Below are positions 36,511 to 46,820 of a stretch of 64,000 nt of DNA, in pieces. Where the stretch lies: assembly GCF_000205025.1 (NCBI RefSeq), contig NZ_GL883677.1, positions 62,001 through 126,000 of the forward strand. Reading direction: 5' to 3'. Numbering within the stretch: position 1 is the first letter of the stretch; the number at the start of each line of letters is the position of its first letter. Origin of the DNA: Parasutterella excrementihominis YIT 11859. GTDB taxonomy: Bacteria > Pseudomonadota > Gammaproteobacteria > Burkholderiales > Burkholderiaceae_F. The notes beneath the pieces are model-generated. The model had not been told where the DNA came from and searched no databases. It was given only the letters and a program-made list of their open reading frames with translations. Both the position numbers and the translations under genes were made by a program.

Positions 36511-37902
36511 ATGTCAACTCGAATTTTGAGCCGGCTTCAACCGCCGGATACTTCCTATTGGGCAATTCTTAAGCTCTCGCTCCCCGTTTGGATCTCCAAC
36601 GTTGCCATTGTCGGCGGAGCCACACTCGATACTTTAATGACCGGCCATCTTGGTTCTACCGACTTGGCCGCTGTTGCCATCGGCTTAGCCGTTTCCGTCT
36701 CGGTCTTTGTTGCTTTAGTCGGCGTCATGCAGGGACTTTCTCCGATCGCCGGCCACCACTACGGTGCAGGACATCACGAAAGAATCGGCTTCGAGCTTCA
36801 CCAAACTATTTGGCTCGCCATTCTTCTTGCCATCATCGGTATGGGCCTGATGTGCTATACGCCGATGTGGATGACGCTGACAAACTCCACCGGTCGTGTT
36901 GCAGAAATTGCGACAAACTTCCTGCTGATCAACGCTATCGGTCTGCCGGCTGCCATGGCAGGACGCGCTTATATGGCGATGAACGCGGCTGTTTCCCGTC
37001 CCAAAGTGGCAATGTGGATCGCGCTCTCTATGCTGGCCGTCAAAGCCGTCACCAATTACATCTTTATCTTCGGCTGGGCCTTTATTCCGAGTTTCGGAGG
37101 CGCAGGATGTGCGATCTCTTCTACCATCAATGCGTTCCTGAGCTTGTTCCTTTACTGGGTCATTTGGCACTATGACAGCTTCTACGCCAAGATGCGCCAG
37201 AAGCGAATTTCCATGCCCAACCGCAAGGCTTTAACCAACCTGCTTAAGCTCGGAATTCCGATCGGTCTTTCCGCCTTCTTTGAAGTGACATCGTTTACCT
37301 TCATGACGATTTTCATTTCTCGTTTAGGCGCCGACGTCGTTTCCGCGCACCAGATCGTTGCGAACTTAACCTCGCTCTTTTACATGGCTCCTCTTGCCAT
37401 CGGTGTGACCTCTTCTGTCTTGGTTTCTCAGTCTTTAGGTGCCAATTCACCTGAGACCGCCAGAATGGCGACCTACAAATGTCTTAAGTTCTGCATTTGC
37501 TTAGCGGTATTTGTTTCTGCCCTGCTCTATTTCTGCAAATACTTCTTTGTAGGCCTCTACACGAGCGATTTAGACGTCATTAAGGTCAGTACCTACCTCA
37601 TCGGTTTTGCGTCCATCTATCACGTTTTTGACGCGGTTAACTGTGTCGGCAGCTTCTCCATGCGCGGCTACCGAATCACATTCCTGCCGATGATCATTTA
37701 CGGTGTCTTCCTTTGGGGCTTGGGTCTGGGTTTAGGAAGCATCCTTACCTTTACTGATTATTTAAGTCCCGCTCCGATGGGCGCTGCAGGTTACTGGACT
37801 GCCATTACGATCGGCCTGACACTTTCGGGTATCATTGTCGGGCTTTGCGCCGTTTACGTTGCCAGAGCTTTTGCACACGGTCATAAAGTCTGGCTACGTT
37901 AA
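36511..37902 (+). CDS. MATE-family multidrug efflux transporter
   Basis: The 463-residue protein has the twelve-helix MATE layout in two repeats: ILKLSLPVWISNVAIVGGATLDTLMTGHLG at the start of the first half and LLKLGIPIGLSAFFEVTSFTFMTIFISRLGADVVSAHQI in the second. It exports cationic compounds using Na+ or H+ gradients and resembles NorM. A 16-base gap to the upstream membrane protein gene suggests one operon. Confidence 0.9.
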   Translation: MSTRILSRLQPPDTSYWAILKLSLPVWISNVAIVGGATLDTLMTGHLGSTDLAAVAIGLAVSVSVFVALVGVMQGLSPIAGHHYGAGHHERIGFELHQTIWLAILLAIIGMGLMCYTPMWMTLTNSTGRVAEIATNFLLINAIGLPAAMAGRAYMAMNAAVSRPKVAMWIALSMLAVKAVTNYIFIFGWAFIPSFGGAGCAISSTINAFLSLFLYWVIWHYDSFYAKMRQKRISMPNRKALTNLLKLGIPIGLSAFFEVTSFTFMTIFISRLGADVVSAHQIVANLTSLFYMAPLAIGVTSSVLVSQSLGANSPETARMATYKCLKFCICLAVFVSALLYFCKYFFVGLYTSDLDVIKVSTYLIGFASIYHVFDAVNCVGSFSMRGYRITFLPMIIYGVFLWGLGLGLGSILTFTDYLSPAPMGAAGYWTAITIGLTLSGIIVGLCAVYVARAFAHGHKVWLR

Positions 37903-37918
37903 TCCGATCTTTCTCTTT

Positions 37919-37949
37919 GAAAACAGCTCACGATTTGTGAGCTGTTTTC
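37919..37949 (+). terminator. rho-independent terminator after the MATE gene
   Basis: Perfect 13-base arms at 37919-37931 and 37937-37949 with a five-base loop include the terminal TTTT of the descending arm. Confidence 0.9.
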
Positions 37950-38007
37950 TTATGAGCACCTCAGTTCGCATGTGCTATCGAAAATTCATTTGCCGCCAGC
38001 ATCGAAC

Positions 38008-38334
38008 ATGACTACATTAGAAGAATATCTCTCCGCACAAACTCCGGCCTTCCGAAAGAAAGTTAAAGCAGAATTTAGACAGATGTCTTTGCAGTGTGCC
38101 GTCTCAAGACTTCGATACGAGCAGAACTTGACTCAACAAGAAGTCGCAAGGAAGCTTCAGCTCTCTCAGTCTGCCGTGAGCAAAATTGAAAGAAACGCCT
38201 TGGACGTCAAATTGTCCGATCTCGTGAGATACGTGAACATTCTTGGCGGAAAGCTCTCGCTGCAAGTTGATCTTCCTTCAGGAGAAAAGATCGTCGTCGC
38301 ATTGGCAAATTTTGAGCATTCCGACGATTGCTAA
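38008..38334 (+). CDS. XRE-family helix-turn-helix protein, antitoxin-like and without a toxin partner
   Basis: The 108-residue protein has a Cro/CI-type HTH in its centre (LRYEQNLTQQEVARKLQLSQ, then SAVSKIERN) followed by a short beta-like tail (LGGKLSLQVDLPSGEKIVVAL), a layout seen in RelE/HigB-associated antitoxins. No toxin gene lies on either side: upstream is the MATE terminator, downstream a shared terminator and htpX. The frame opens at a GTG at 37972; the ATG at 38008 is preferred because it starts the conserved-looking part, but neither start has a visible ribosome binding site. Confidence 0.7.
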   Translation: MTTLEEYLSAQTPAFRKKVKAEFRQMSLQCAVSRLRYEQNLTQQEVARKLQLSQSAVSKIERNALDVKLSDLVRYVNILGGKLSLQVDLPSGEKIVVALANFEHSDDC

Positions 38335-38373
38335 AAAGCCCGATTTCGTTCTCTACGAGACAACACGGGTAAC

Positions 38374-38399
38374 AAAAAACCGCCTTGCGGCGGCTTTTT
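38374..38399. terminator. bidirectional terminator between the HTH gene and htpX
   Basis: A CCGCC/GGCGG stem (38380-38384, 38389-38393) with a TTGC loop is flanked by A-run and T-run, so it can stop transcription from both convergent genes. Confidence 0.8.
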
Positions 38400-38420
38400 G
38401 ATTGGAAATCAGTCTGTCAA

Positions 38421-39317
38421 TTAATGAGCGTTCTGTGTGCGCAGAGCTACGATACGATCTTCAATGGAAGGATGCGTAGCGAGCAGCTGGCCGATAGAAC
38501 CGGCGATACCGAAACCCTTGACAGCCCCCGGAAGCTCTTCGGTCGGAACACCGCCCAAACGAGCCAGGGCGTTGATCATCGGAGTCGAGCTGCCCATGAT
38601 CTTTGCGGCACCGGCATCGGCTCTGAATTCGCGATGACGGGAGAAAGCGGCCACAACCATGGAAGCCAGGAAACCAAGAACCAAGTCAAGGATGAAGGAA
38701 GTCACGTAGTAACCGACACCGGGAGCATCATCCTCGTTGCGGAGAATGCCGCGGTCCACGAAGTTACCGATAATACGAGACAGGAAAACGACGAAGGTGT
38801 TGGTGACACCCTGAATCAATGTCATGGTCACCATGTCACCGTTAGCAACGTGAGCGATCTCATGTGCCAGGACAGCCTCCACTTCTTCTTTGTTCATGCT
38901 GGAAAGAAGACCTGTGGAAACAGCCACCATGGAAGAATTCTTTGTTGCGCCGGTTGCGAAAGCATTGGCTTCGCCTTCATAGATACCGACTTCCGGCATC
39001 GGGATACCGGCTTTCTGAGAGTGATGGTGAACGGTGTCAACGAGCCAAGCCTCGAGTTTGGTGCTCGGATGATTGACGTCAATCATCTGCACGCCCATCG
39101 TCGATTTGGCAATCGTCTTGCTCATGAGCAAAGAGATGATGGAACCGCTGAAACCGACAATCCCCGCAAATATCAGAAGTGTCCCATAGCTCTGGCCTTT
39201 CCCGGCAACGTTAGAGAAGTTGATTCCGAAAACGGCAGAAACAATGTTGAGAACAACTCCGAGTACAACCAAAACGGCTACGTTGGTCAGGAGGAATAAA
39301 CCTATTCTTTTAAACAT
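38421..39317 (-). CDS. htpX: membrane zinc metalloprotease HtpX
   Basis: HtpX (298 residues) is an M48 inner-membrane protease acting with FtsH in membrane protein quality control. Two N-terminal membrane helices (5-30, 45-65), the zinc site HEIAH at residues 152-156, two further helices and the third ligand Glu in [14 protein letters not shown] are visible. The sequence matches gammaproteobacterial HtpX throughout. It is a single-gene unit; the 124 bases between it and lapB hold nothing recognisable. Confidence 0.95.
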   Translation of the reverse strand: MFKRIGLFLLTNVAVLVVLGVVLNIVSAVFGINFSNVAGKGQSYGTLLIFAGIVGFSGSIISLLMSKTIAKSTMGVQMIDVNHPSTKLEAWLVDTVHHHSQKAGIPMPEVGIYEGEANAFATGATKNSSMVAVSTGLLSSMNKEEVEAVLAHEIAHVANGDMVTMTLIQGVTNTFVVFLSRIIGNFVDRGILRNEDDAPGVGYYVTSFILDLVLGFLASMVVAAFSRHREFRADAGAAKIMGSSTPMINALARLGGVPTEELPGAVKGFGIAGSIGQLLATHPSIEDRIVALRTQNAH

Positions 39318-39441
39318 ATCTACTGATCAATCCCTGGATAAATGTTGTTATTTCATCTCTAATTATCATTTATTGCATGCTGCCATGCTCCGCAAAATTT
39401 GGATGAAATTGTTTCAAATTATGCGGTTGCAAGCGAGCCTG

Positions 39442-40611
39442 TTACTTTCCTGAAAGGTTTTCCTGACGGACCGGCGGGAAGGTTTCCCACTGATGACATC
39501 CGGGGCATCTCCACAGGAATTTACGGGTCGCAAAGCCGCATTTTGTGCACTTGTAACGAACCGCTTTACTGAGCATATTCTTCAATAAACCATGCAGCTG
39601 CTTTAGCGATTCGTTTTCAGGCTCATTGGCCAAACGCAGATCGATTAAACGGTAAAAGGCTACCAAGGTCGGCTGAGTCTTCAGATGTTCCTGGATCAGC
39701 GTAATGGCTTCCTTAGAGTTGCCGGCTTTACCGAGCAGAATACCTGCGGTATCGACTTCATCGGTGGTAGAGCCGTCCTTAAACAAGTCTTCCAAATATT
39801 TAACGGCCTCTTCTTTGCGTCCGGCTTCAAGAAGCAGAGAAGCAATCTGTTCGACAACAAGCGTTCCATAGACAGGAGAAATCTGACCGACTTGTTTCCA
39901 TGTCGCCAGGGCACCGTCGATGTCGCCCTTTGCCTTGAGCATCTTGCCCTTGATAATCAGGGCGCGCTTATTGTTGGGATCTACTTTAAGGGCTTTTTCG
40001 AGTGCTTCAGCCGCACCCTTGAAATTCTTAAAGTAGAGATTTTGCTGCGTCAGTTCGCAGTAAAGCTGTGCGATACGCGTGCTTTGATCTTCACCGCTTT
40101 GACGCTGAATAATGTTGGCCTCGTCAATGGCCTTCTGCCATTCTTTTTCCGTTTCGTAGATATGCAGAAGTTCCTTGCGAGCAATCGTTTTATAGCTCTC
40201 ACTGGTGTCAGAAAGCTTTAAGAAGCACTCTTCGGCGCGATCCCAAAGACCGGCCTTCAGGTAGTCTTCGCCCAATTCATAGAGGGCTCTGGAACGAATC
40301 TTCTTCGGCAGATCTTCACGGTTAACCAAGACGTTATGAATCTTGATTGCGCGGTCAAATTCTCCGCGGCGGCGGAAAAGCCCCGCAAGAGAAAAATGCA
40401 TTTCAACCGTATCCGGATCGAGTTTGACCAGATTGATAAAGGCATCAATGGCCTGGTCCTGTTTATTGCTGAGAAGAAGGTCCACGCCTTTGTACAGCGT
40501 GTCTTTTTCGTTGGCGATCGTCTGTTTTTCTTTGATGTCGAATGAACGGGCAAACCAGCCGGCCGCGAAAAGAAGCGGAACCAATATAAGGTACCAAAGC
40601 TCAAAATCCAT
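39442..40611 (-). CDS. lapB: lipopolysaccharide assembly protein LapB (YciM)
   Basis: LapB links LpxC degradation by FtsH with lipopolysaccharide transport. The 389-residue protein has one N-terminal membrane anchor (LWYLILVPLLFAAGWFARSFD), then a series of TPR repeats and a C-terminal rubredoxin-like zinc module C-T-K-C-G ... C-P-G-C-H near residues 353-372. In many proteobacteria lapA lies directly upstream after ihfB; here no lapA is seen between ihfB and lapB. Confidence 0.93.
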   Translation of the reverse strand: MDFELWYLILVPLLFAAGWFARSFDIKEKQTIANEKDTLYKGVDLLLSNKQDQAIDAFINLVKLDPDTVEMHFSLAGLFRRRGEFDRAIKIHNVLVNREDLPKKIRSRALYELGEDYLKAGLWDRAEECFLKLSDTSESYKTIARKELLHIYETEKEWQKAIDEANIIQRQSGEDQSTRIAQLYCELTQQNLYFKNFKGAAEALEKALKVDPNNKRALIIKGKMLKAKGDIDGALATWKQVGQISPVYGTLVVEQIASLLLEAGRKEEAVKYLEDLFKDGSTTDEVDTAGILLGKAGNSKEAITLIQEHLKTQPTLVAFYRLIDLRLANEPENESLKQLHGLLKNMLSKAVRYKCTKCGFATRKFLWRCPGCHQWETFPPVRQENLSGK

Positions 40612-40694
40612 AGGATAACCTGCAGCTTTCTCTAAAAATAATCCATTGTATTCGCAAATGCCTTGTCCTAGAACAACTCATTGCGTCAGAACCG

Positions 40695-40730
40695 AAAAAA
40701 AAGCGGCCCGGTTGCTTACACAACCGGGCC
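40695..40730 (-). terminator. rho-independent terminator after ihfB
   Basis: Perfect ten-base arms GGCCCGGTTG (40705-40714) and CAACCGGGCC (40721-40730) are followed on the minus strand by GCTTTTTTTT. It ends the gyrA-to-ihfB gene series and separates it from lapB. Confidence 0.93.
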
Positions 40731-40758
40731 TGGGCAACTAACTTATGCCGAGCCGAGA

Positions 40759-41061
40759 CTAATCGTCAGCCAACTTGTCTACGCGTTCACGCATTTCCTT
40801 ACCGGCCTTGAAGTGAGGCACGATCTTGGCGGGAACTTCGACAGTATCTCCGCTCTTCGGATTACGGCCCACGCGAGGCGGACGGTAATTGAGCGAAAAG
40901 CTTCCAAAGCCACGGATTTCAATCCGGCTGCCTTGTGCTAACGCGGCAGTCATAGCATTCAGAATCGAATTAACAGCATCGTCAACATCGCGAGCGGTCA
41001 GATGATTTCCGATGACTGCCGGATCAGCGGCAAGCAGCGCAATGAGTTCTGACTTAGTCAT
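40759..41061 (-). CDS. ihfB: integration host factor beta subunit
   Basis: IHF beta (100 residues) pairs with IHF alpha to bend DNA by about 160 degrees. [42 protein letters not shown] and [18 protein letters not shown] are the family hallmarks, including the intercalating Pro in RNPKSG. It follows rpsA by 17 bases in the conserved rpsA-ihfB order. Confidence 0.97.
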   Translation of the reverse strand: MTKSELIALLAADPAVIGNHLTARDVDDAVNSILNAMTAALAQGSRIEIRGFGSFSLNYRPPRVGRNPKSGDTVEVPAKIVPHFKAGKEMRERVDKLADD

Positions 41062-41078
41062 TGCAACCTCGCTATAAA

Positions 41079-42773
41079 TTATTTGTTCTGTTCGAGCTTA
41101 GCTCTCAGGAGAGCGCCGAGGTTGGTTGTACCGGCCTGGGCGTCTTCTTCCATCTTAGCCATGGCTTCACGAGTTTCAGCCTGGTCTTTAGCACGAATGG
41201 ACAGCTGGATGGAGCGAGCTTTGCGATCGATGTTGGTGATCGCGGCTGTAACTTCATCGCCTTCTTTCAGAACATTGCGAGCGTCTTCAACACGGTCCGG
41301 ACCGATTTCGCTGGCGCGCAGATAGCCTTCTGTGTCGTTACCGAGATCGATAACAGCACCCTTGGCTTCAACGGACTTCACTTTACCGGTGACAACGGAG
41401 CCCTTTTCGTGTGTGGAGCAGAAGTTGTTGAACGGGTCACCGCTCATCTGCTTAACACCGAGGGAGATACGTTCACGTTCCACGTCGATAGAGAGAACAA
41501 CTGCTTCGAGTTCTTCGCCCTTCTTGTACTTGCGAACGGCTTCTTCACCGGGTTCTGTCCAGGACAGGTCGGAGAGGTGAACGAGACCGTCGATGCCGCC
41601 TTCAAGGCCGATGAAAACACCGAAGTCGGTGATGGACTTGATCTGGCCTTTAACTGTGTCGCCCTTCTGGTGTGTAGCGGCAAATTCTTCCCAAGGATTG
41701 GGTTTGCACTGCTTCATGCCGAGGGAGATACGACGACGTTCTTCGTCGATTTCGAGGACCATGACTTCAACTTCTTCGCCAAGCTGAACGACTTTCTTCG
41801 GATCAACGTTCTTGTTTGTCCAATCCATTTCGGAAACGTGGACAAGACCTTCGATACCGGCTTCGATTTCAACGAAAGCACCGTAGTCGGTGATGTTGGT
41901 GACCTTACCGAAGAGACGTGTGCCCTGCGGGTAACGGCGGGCGATGCCAATCCAAGGATCTTCGCCGAGCTGTTTGATACCGAGAGAAACACGGTTCTTT
42001 TCCTGATCGAACTTCAGAACCTTAGCGGTGATTTCCTGCCCCTGTTCGAGGACTTCGCTCGGATGACGAACGCGGCGCCATGCGAGGTCGGTGATGTGCA
42101 GAAGACCGTCGATACCGCCGAGGTCAACGAATGCACCGTAGTCAGTGATGTTCTTAACGATACCCTTGACGATAGCGCCTTCCTTGAGTGTTTCAAGGAG
42201 TTTGGCTCTTTCTTCGCCCATGGAAGCTTCGACAACAGCGCGACGAGAAAGAACGACGTTGTTGCGTTTGCGGTCAAGCTTGATGACCTTGAATTCCATG
42301 GTCTTGCCTTCGTAGGGCGTTGTGTCCTTAACGGGACGTGTGTCAACCAGAGAACCCGGCAGGAATGCACGGATGCCGTTGGTCATCACAGTCAAGCCGC
42401 CCTTAACCTTGCCGGTAACAGTACCAGTAACGAGTTCGCCGGTTTCGAGGGCTTTCTCGAGGTTCATCCAGGCAGCCAGGCGCTTGGCCTTATCGCGGGA
42501 CAGGACTGTGTCGCCATATCCGTTTTCGAGGCTTTCGATAGCAACGGAAACGAAATCGCCAACCTTAACGTCGACTTCGCCGCGGTCGTTCTTGAATTCT
42601 TCGATAGGAATGAAGGATTCGCTCTTGAGGCCGGCGTTAACAACGACGTAGTTGTAGTCAACGCGGACGACTTCTGCGGGGATAACTTCACCCTGCTTCA
42701 TTTCTTGTTTAGCAAGGCTTTCTGCGAACAAATCGGCAAAGGATTCGGTAGGCTTGGTAGTAGTGTTGGTCAT
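41079..42773 (-). CDS. rpsA: 30S ribosomal protein S1
   Basis: S1 binds mRNA and helps start translation. The 564-residue protein has six S1 OB-fold repeats, seen in recurring blocks such as [41 protein letters not shown] and [21 protein letters not shown]. Length agrees with E. coli S1 (557). It lies between cmk (93 bases upstream) and ihfB. Confidence 0.97.
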   Translation of the reverse strand: MTNTTTKPTESFADLFAESLAKQEMKQGEVIPAEVVRVDYNYVVVNAGLKSESFIPIEEFKNDRGEVDVKVGDFVSVAIESLENGYGDTVLSRDKAKRLAAWMNLEKALETGELVTGTVTGKVKGGLTVMTNGIRAFLPGSLVDTRPVKDTTPYEGKTMEFKVIKLDRKRNNVVLSRRAVVEASMGEERAKLLETLKEGAIVKGIVKNITDYGAFVDLGGIDGLLHITDLAWRRVRHPSEVLEQGQEITAKVLKFDQEKNRVSLGIKQLGEDPWIGIARRYPQGTRLFGKVTNITDYGAFVEIEAGIEGLVHVSEMDWTNKNVDPKKVVQLGEEVEVMVLEIDEERRRISLGMKQCKPNPWEEFAATHQKGDTVKGQIKSITDFGVFIGLEGGIDGLVHLSDLSWTEPGEEAVRKYKKGEELEAVVLSIDVERERISLGVKQMSGDPFNNFCSTHEKGSVVTGKVKSVEAKGAVIDLGNDTEGYLRASEIGPDRVEDARNVLKEGDEVTAAITNIDRKARSIQLSIRAKDQAETREAMAKMEEDAQAGTTNLGALLRAKLEQNK

Positions 42774-42866
42774 GTAAATAACTGTTTGCTCTGATAAAAA
42801 TAATCAGAACGGGTTAAAAATTCCCGACGACCGGATGGGCGTCAGGGGCACGGTAAAGAGGCTTTT

Positions 42867-43529
42867 TCAAGCCTTGCTCTCGCGGTACCAGGCGAGAACC
42901 AGATCGATCGTTTCCTGCAGAGTAAGGCCGGACGAATCGAGGATTCGCGCGCCCTCTGCCGGCTTCAAAGGTGCCACAGATCGCTCCATATCACGTCTGT
43001 CACGATCCTTCAAGTCGGAAACGAGGTCGTCAATATTACTTGAGATTCCTTTTTCTTTCAACTGGTTATAGCGTCTTTTTGCACGCGACTCAGCCGATGC
43101 TGTTAAAAAGATTTTCAGCCGAGCTTCGGGAAAAACCACGCTTCCCATGTCGCGGCCGTCAGCCACAAGGCCGGGTGCAACTGCAGATCTTCTCTGCAGT
43201 TCAAATAAAGCTTTTCTGACGCCTGGATAAGCAGCAATTTTGCTTGCATTCAATCCGACTTCTTCCGTACGGATTGCATCGGTAACCTCTTTGCCTTCCA
43301 GATAGATTTTTCCGTCCTTAAACAACGGGTTAAGTGACTGGGCGACCTTTTCCGCCGCAGCAGCGTCGCTCAAATCCACACACTGGTTCATGCAGGCCAG
43401 AGCCGTCAGACGATAGAGCGCGCCGCTGTCCAGCACATGAAAATCCAAAGCCTTGGCAACGCCGGAAGAAACGCTTCCTTTTCCGGAAGCTACCGGTCCG
43501 TCAATCGCGATGACATCAACTTGACTCAT
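42867..43529 (-). CDS. cmk: cytidylate kinase
   Basis: Cmk phosphorylates CMP and dCMP. The P-loop IDGPVASGKGSVSSGVA is at residues 9-25, the CMP-binding region has LVADGRDMGSVVFPEA, and the LID includes the SAESRAKRRYNQL segment. At 220 residues it is standard. Its ATG overlaps the aroA stop by one base (TAATG), showing translational coupling. Confidence 0.96.
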   Translation of the reverse strand: MSQVDVIAIDGPVASGKGSVSSGVAKALDFHVLDSGALYRLTALACMNQCVDLSDAAAAEKVAQSLNPLFKDGKIYLEGKEVTDAIRTEEVGLNASKIAAYPGVRKALFELQRRSAVAPGLVADGRDMGSVVFPEARLKIFLTASAESRAKRRYNQLKEKGISSNIDDLVSDLKDRDRRDMERSVAPLKPAEGARILDSSGLTLQETIDLVLAWYRESKA

Positions 43530-44824
43530 TATTTCTCCACAACGCCGGCCAGACGTTCAAAGTAATCGGGGAATGTTTTTCTCACGCAGTTCGGATCACG
43601 AATCTCAACGGGCACGCCTCCTGCAGCAATCAGGGACATACACATCGCCATGCGATGGTCCTTGTAGGTATCAAAAACAGCGCTTCTGAGTTTTACAGGC
43701 GGCGTAATTTTGATCATGTCGTCCGTGCTTTCCACTCTGCAGCCGACTTTGGTAAGCTCGTTGTGCATTGCGGCAATACGATCGGTCTCTTTGACTCTCC
43801 AGCTGGAGATGCCTCGAAGGATTGTCGGACCTTCGCACATCGGTGCCATGGCGGCAAACGTCATCGCTGCATCCGGAATCGGACGAACATCGGCCTGCAG
43901 ACCGTGCAGTTTATGACCGTAGCGGCTCGGACCGGTCTTGATCCAGTTCTCTCCGCGGGTCACCGCGGCGCCCATCTTCACAAGATATTCGACGAAGGCC
44001 GCATCGCCCTGGACGCTGTCGGCTCCGATACCGTTAATTTTGAGGGGACCGACGAGCGCACCGAGAGCCAGGAAGTATGAAGCACTCGAAGCATCGGCTT
44101 CTACTTCAAAAACGCTGGGTGCTTTGTACAGAGTACGAGGCACAAGGAAGTCTTTTTCGGAAGTTTTTACCTCAACACCGAAGCGTTCCATCAGGCGGCA
44201 CGTCAGTGAGACGTACGGAGAGCTGATCAGCTCTCCGTCAATGCGGATTCTCAAACCCTGTTCCGGAGCAATCAGCGGAGCGGCCATCAGCAGACCGGAA
44301 ACGAACTGACTGGAAACATCGCCGCGAACATGGACAATGTCGCTATTAATCCTGGTTGCCGGTTCAATCTTGATCGGTGGGAATCCCGGCTCTCCAAGAT
44401 AAGAGAGGCGGCCGCCGACAGAATTCAATGCTTCTACAAGATGGGCGATCGGGCGCTGACGCATTCTAGCGACGCCGTCCAATACGTATTCGCCGCCACT
44501 GAACGCCAAAGAGGAAGACAACGGACGCATAGCGGTACCGGCATTCCCGAGAAAAAGATCAGCCTTCTTCACAGGGAAGTTGCCGCCGCAGCCTTCCACT
44601 TTCACTTCTGTGCCGTCGTTGGAAACTTCGAGTTTGACACCGAGCGTCTCCAGTGCGCCGATCATCATTTCCGTATCTTCGGCGACCAGCAAATTATTTA
44701 ATTCGGTTGTCCCTTCGGACAGTGCCGCTAAAAGCAGTGCTCGGTTAGAGATGCTTTTAGAGCCCGGTAAGTCCACCGAGCCTCCGACCTTCATAATCGG
44801 ATCAAGTTTTAAAATTTCTTCCAT
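43529..44824 (-). CDS. aroA: 3-phosphoshikimate 1-carboxyvinyltransferase (EPSP synthase)
   Basis: AroA condenses shikimate 3-phosphate with phosphoenolpyruvate, the sixth shikimate pathway step. LPGSKSISNRALLLAAL near residues 19-35 and LFLGNAGTAMRPL near 90-102 are the substrate loops. The second has G-x-A at the position linked to glyphosate sensitivity (class I). Length 431. It lies between tyrA and cmk in a tightly packed operon. Confidence 0.96.
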   Translation of the reverse strand: MEEILKLDPIMKVGGSVDLPGSKSISNRALLLAALSEGTTELNNLLVAEDTEMMIGALETLGVKLEVSNDGTEVKVEGCGGNFPVKKADLFLGNAGTAMRPLSSSLAFSGGEYVLDGVARMRQRPIAHLVEALNSVGGRLSYLGEPGFPPIKIEPATRINSDIVHVRGDVSSQFVSGLLMAAPLIAPEQGLRIRIDGELISSPYVSLTCRLMERFGVEVKTSEKDFLVPRTLYKAPSVFEVEADASSASYFLALGALVGPLKINGIGADSVQGDAAFVEYLVKMGAAVTRGENWIKTGPSRYGHKLHGLQADVRPIPDAAMTFAAMAPMCEGPTILRGISSWRVKETDRIAAMHNELTKVGCRVESTDDMIKITPPVKLRSAVFDTYKDHRMAMCMSLIAAGGVPVEIRDPNCVRKTFPDYFERLAGVVEK

Positions 44825-44835
44825 CGTTGTTATCC

Positions 44836-45696
44836 TTATTTTCCGGGGAAGACTAAGCCGCGACGGTTTCTGACGGCGTTTTCAAAAACGCTTTCCAAAG
44901 CCTTTCCGTCGGACTCATCAATATATTTTTGAAGTGTGTCCAAAGAAGCACGATAGCGTTCGAGCTCGTGAGACAACGCTTCGCGATTGGACAGGCAGAT
45001 GTCGCGCCACATCACCGGAGAACTCGAAGCAATACGCGTGAAATCTCTGAAACCGGCGCCGGCCATCTTGAGTTTTTCTTGGGCGTTTTCTTCTCTCGCG
45101 ATCATGTCCACCAAGGCATAAGCCAGGACATGGGGCAAATGGCTGACAGAGGCAAACGTCAGGTCATGCTGAAGCGGGCTCATAGCCTGCACGCGTGCGC
45201 CGGCCTTACGCCACGCCTCTTCGATGAAGGTAACGACCTTCGGATCCATTCCTTCATCCGGCGTCGAGATGACGACTTTTTCGTCAAAAAGATCGGCAGA
45301 CGCATAATCCACGCCCGGCATTTCGCCGCCGGCAATGGGATGTGCCGGGGCGTACTGATGAAACTTATCGCCGAGTCCTTTGCGCGCAGCCGCAATCACG
45401 GTTTGACGGGTAGATCCGACATCAGTAACCACGGCATCAGACTTAAGGAACGGAGCCATTTCCGTAAAAACGGATTCCATCGCCTCCACGGGAACGGCGC
45501 TGACAACGATGTCCGCATCTTTGACAGCCTCTTCCATCGAAGTCGTCACGGTATCTGCTGCGCCTTTATCCAAAGCCTTCTGCAGAGTGGCCGGATTGTG
45601 TCCGAAAGCAATCACTTCGTCGACAATCCCGGCTCTTTTCCAGCTGAGCGCCATCGATCCGCCGATGAGGCCGCAGCCGATCACTGCCATTTTCAT
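44836..45696 (-). CDS. tyrA: prephenate dehydrogenase
   Basis: TyrA oxidatively decarboxylates prephenate to 4-hydroxyphenylpyruvate for tyrosine. The N-terminal Rossmann motif is VIGCGLIGGSMALSW. The PAHPIAGGEMPGVDYA stretch carries the conserved His and Gly residues, and the second half is the all-helical dimerisation domain. At 286 residues it is monofunctional. Its ATG overlaps the hisC stop by four bases. Confidence 0.93.
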   Translation of the reverse strand: MKMAVIGCGLIGGSMALSWKRAGIVDEVIAFGHNPATLQKALDKGAADTVTTSMEEAVKDADIVVSAVPVEAMESVFTEMAPFLKSDAVVTDVGSTRQTVIAAARKGLGDKFHQYAPAHPIAGGEMPGVDYASADLFDEKVVISTPDEGMDPKVVTFIEEAWRKAGARVQAMSPLQHDLTFASVSHLPHVLAYALVDMIAREENAQEKLKMAGAGFRDFTRIASSSPVMWRDICLSNREALSHELERYRASLDTLQKYIDESDGKALESVFENAVRNRRGLVFPGK

Positions 45697-46820
45697 GCAG
45701 ATGTCTCCTCGAACTTAGCTAATGCTTCTTTCAGAACTTCCAGGAAGCGTTCGTTCTGTTCGGGCGTCCCGACAGACACGCGGATCCATTCCGGCAAGTC
45801 ATAAGACTTCATGCGGCGAACGATAATGCCTTTTTTCAGCAGGTACTGAACGATATCGTCGGCATGCGGTCCGACTTTGACGGTAATGAAGTTAGCGTGC
45901 AGGCCCATGTACGGGAGTCCCAGTGCATCAAAAGCCTCGGAAAGGAACTTGATGCCTTTGCGGTTGACCTCCAGAGTCTTCTCGACAAACTCCTGATCCT
46001 GCAGGGCAGCCAGAGCCGCAATCTGAGAAAGATCATTCACGTTGAACGGATGACGAACGCGGTTCAGCATGGAAAGCAGTCCCGGCTGAGCGATACCGTA
46101 ACCGACGCGAGCACCTGCCAAACCGTAAGCCTTGGAGAAAGTGCGTGCGACCATCACATTCGGGTGCAGACGAACGATTTCCATTGAGTCACAGCGCAGT
46201 GCGGGCTCGAGAAACTCGACATAAGCTTCGTCAAACAAGACCATCACCGTCGGCGGAATCTTATCCAGGAAGGCGAGAATGTCTTTCTCGGCAAGGTAGG
46301 TTCCCGTCGGGTTGTTAGGATTCGTTAAGAAGATCAAACGGGTGCGCTCATCCACGGCGTCGGCCATTGCGTCGAGGTCGGCGTTGAAGTCTCCCGTTGA
46401 CGGAATTTCAATCGTCTCGGCTCCGCACAAGCGAGCAACCATCGGATACAGCGAGAAAGAATACTGCGGATAAATCGCCGTTGTACCTTCGGACAAAACG
46501 GTCTCGGCGGCCAAACCCAACAATTCGCTCGAGCCGCTGCCGATCACAACCCAATCCTGCGGCACGCCGTATTTTTCTGCGATGGCTTTCTGAAGATGAT
46601 AGGCGTCGGCATCCGGATAACGGTTGAGATTCAAGGCGGCAGTTGCAACCGCCTCTTTAACCTTAGAACTCATACCGTTCGGGTTCTCGTTGGCGACCAG
46701 CATGATGATTTCTTCGGCTTTTAGACCTAAATCAGCCGCAACGTCTTCAATCGGTTTGCTTGCAACGTATTTATCTAAAGCCTGCACCCAAGAAGGTGTG
46801 GTAATTGTTGTTTCGGTCAT
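45693..46820 (-). CDS. hisC: histidinol-phosphate/aromatic aminotransferase, HisC type
   Basis: This PLP-dependent class II aminotransferase has the Schiff-base Lys in ARTFSKAYGLAGARVGYG, the NPNNPTG motif and the C-terminal WIRVSVGTPEQNERFLEVL. It could make histidinol phosphate, or, given its place between pheA and tyrA, act on phenylpyruvate and 4-hydroxyphenylpyruvate. Embedded HisC2-like copies of this type are common in this supraoperon. Length 375. It overlaps pheA upstream and tyrA downstream by four bases each. Confidence 0.92.
   Translation of the reverse strand: MTETTITTPSWVQALDKYVASKPIEDVAADLGLKAEEIIMLVANENPNGMSSKVKEAVATAALNLNRYPDADAYHLQKAIAEKYGVPQDWVVIGSGSSELLGLAAETVLSEGTTAIYPQYSFSLYPMVARLCGAETIEIPSTGDFNADLDAMADAVDERTRLIFLTNPNNPTGTYLAEKDILAFLDKIPPTVMVLFDEAYVEFLEPALRCDSMEIVRLHPNVMVARTFSKAYGLAGARVGYGIAQPGLLSMLNRVRHPFNVNDLSQIAALAALQDQEFVEKTLEVNRKGIKFLSEAFDALGLPYMGLHANFITVKVGPHADDIVQYLLKKGIIVRRMKSYDLPEWIRVSVGTPEQNERFLEVLKEALAKFEETSA

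Noticed and set aside
41061-42794. 577-codon open frame on the plus strand opposite rpsA, and similar long frames opposite ftsH, dnaE, carB, gyrA, tyrA and htpX
   Set aside because: They lie fully antisense to strongly conserved housekeeping genes, have no ribosome binding sites or recognisable domains, and reflect codon bias of the real strand.
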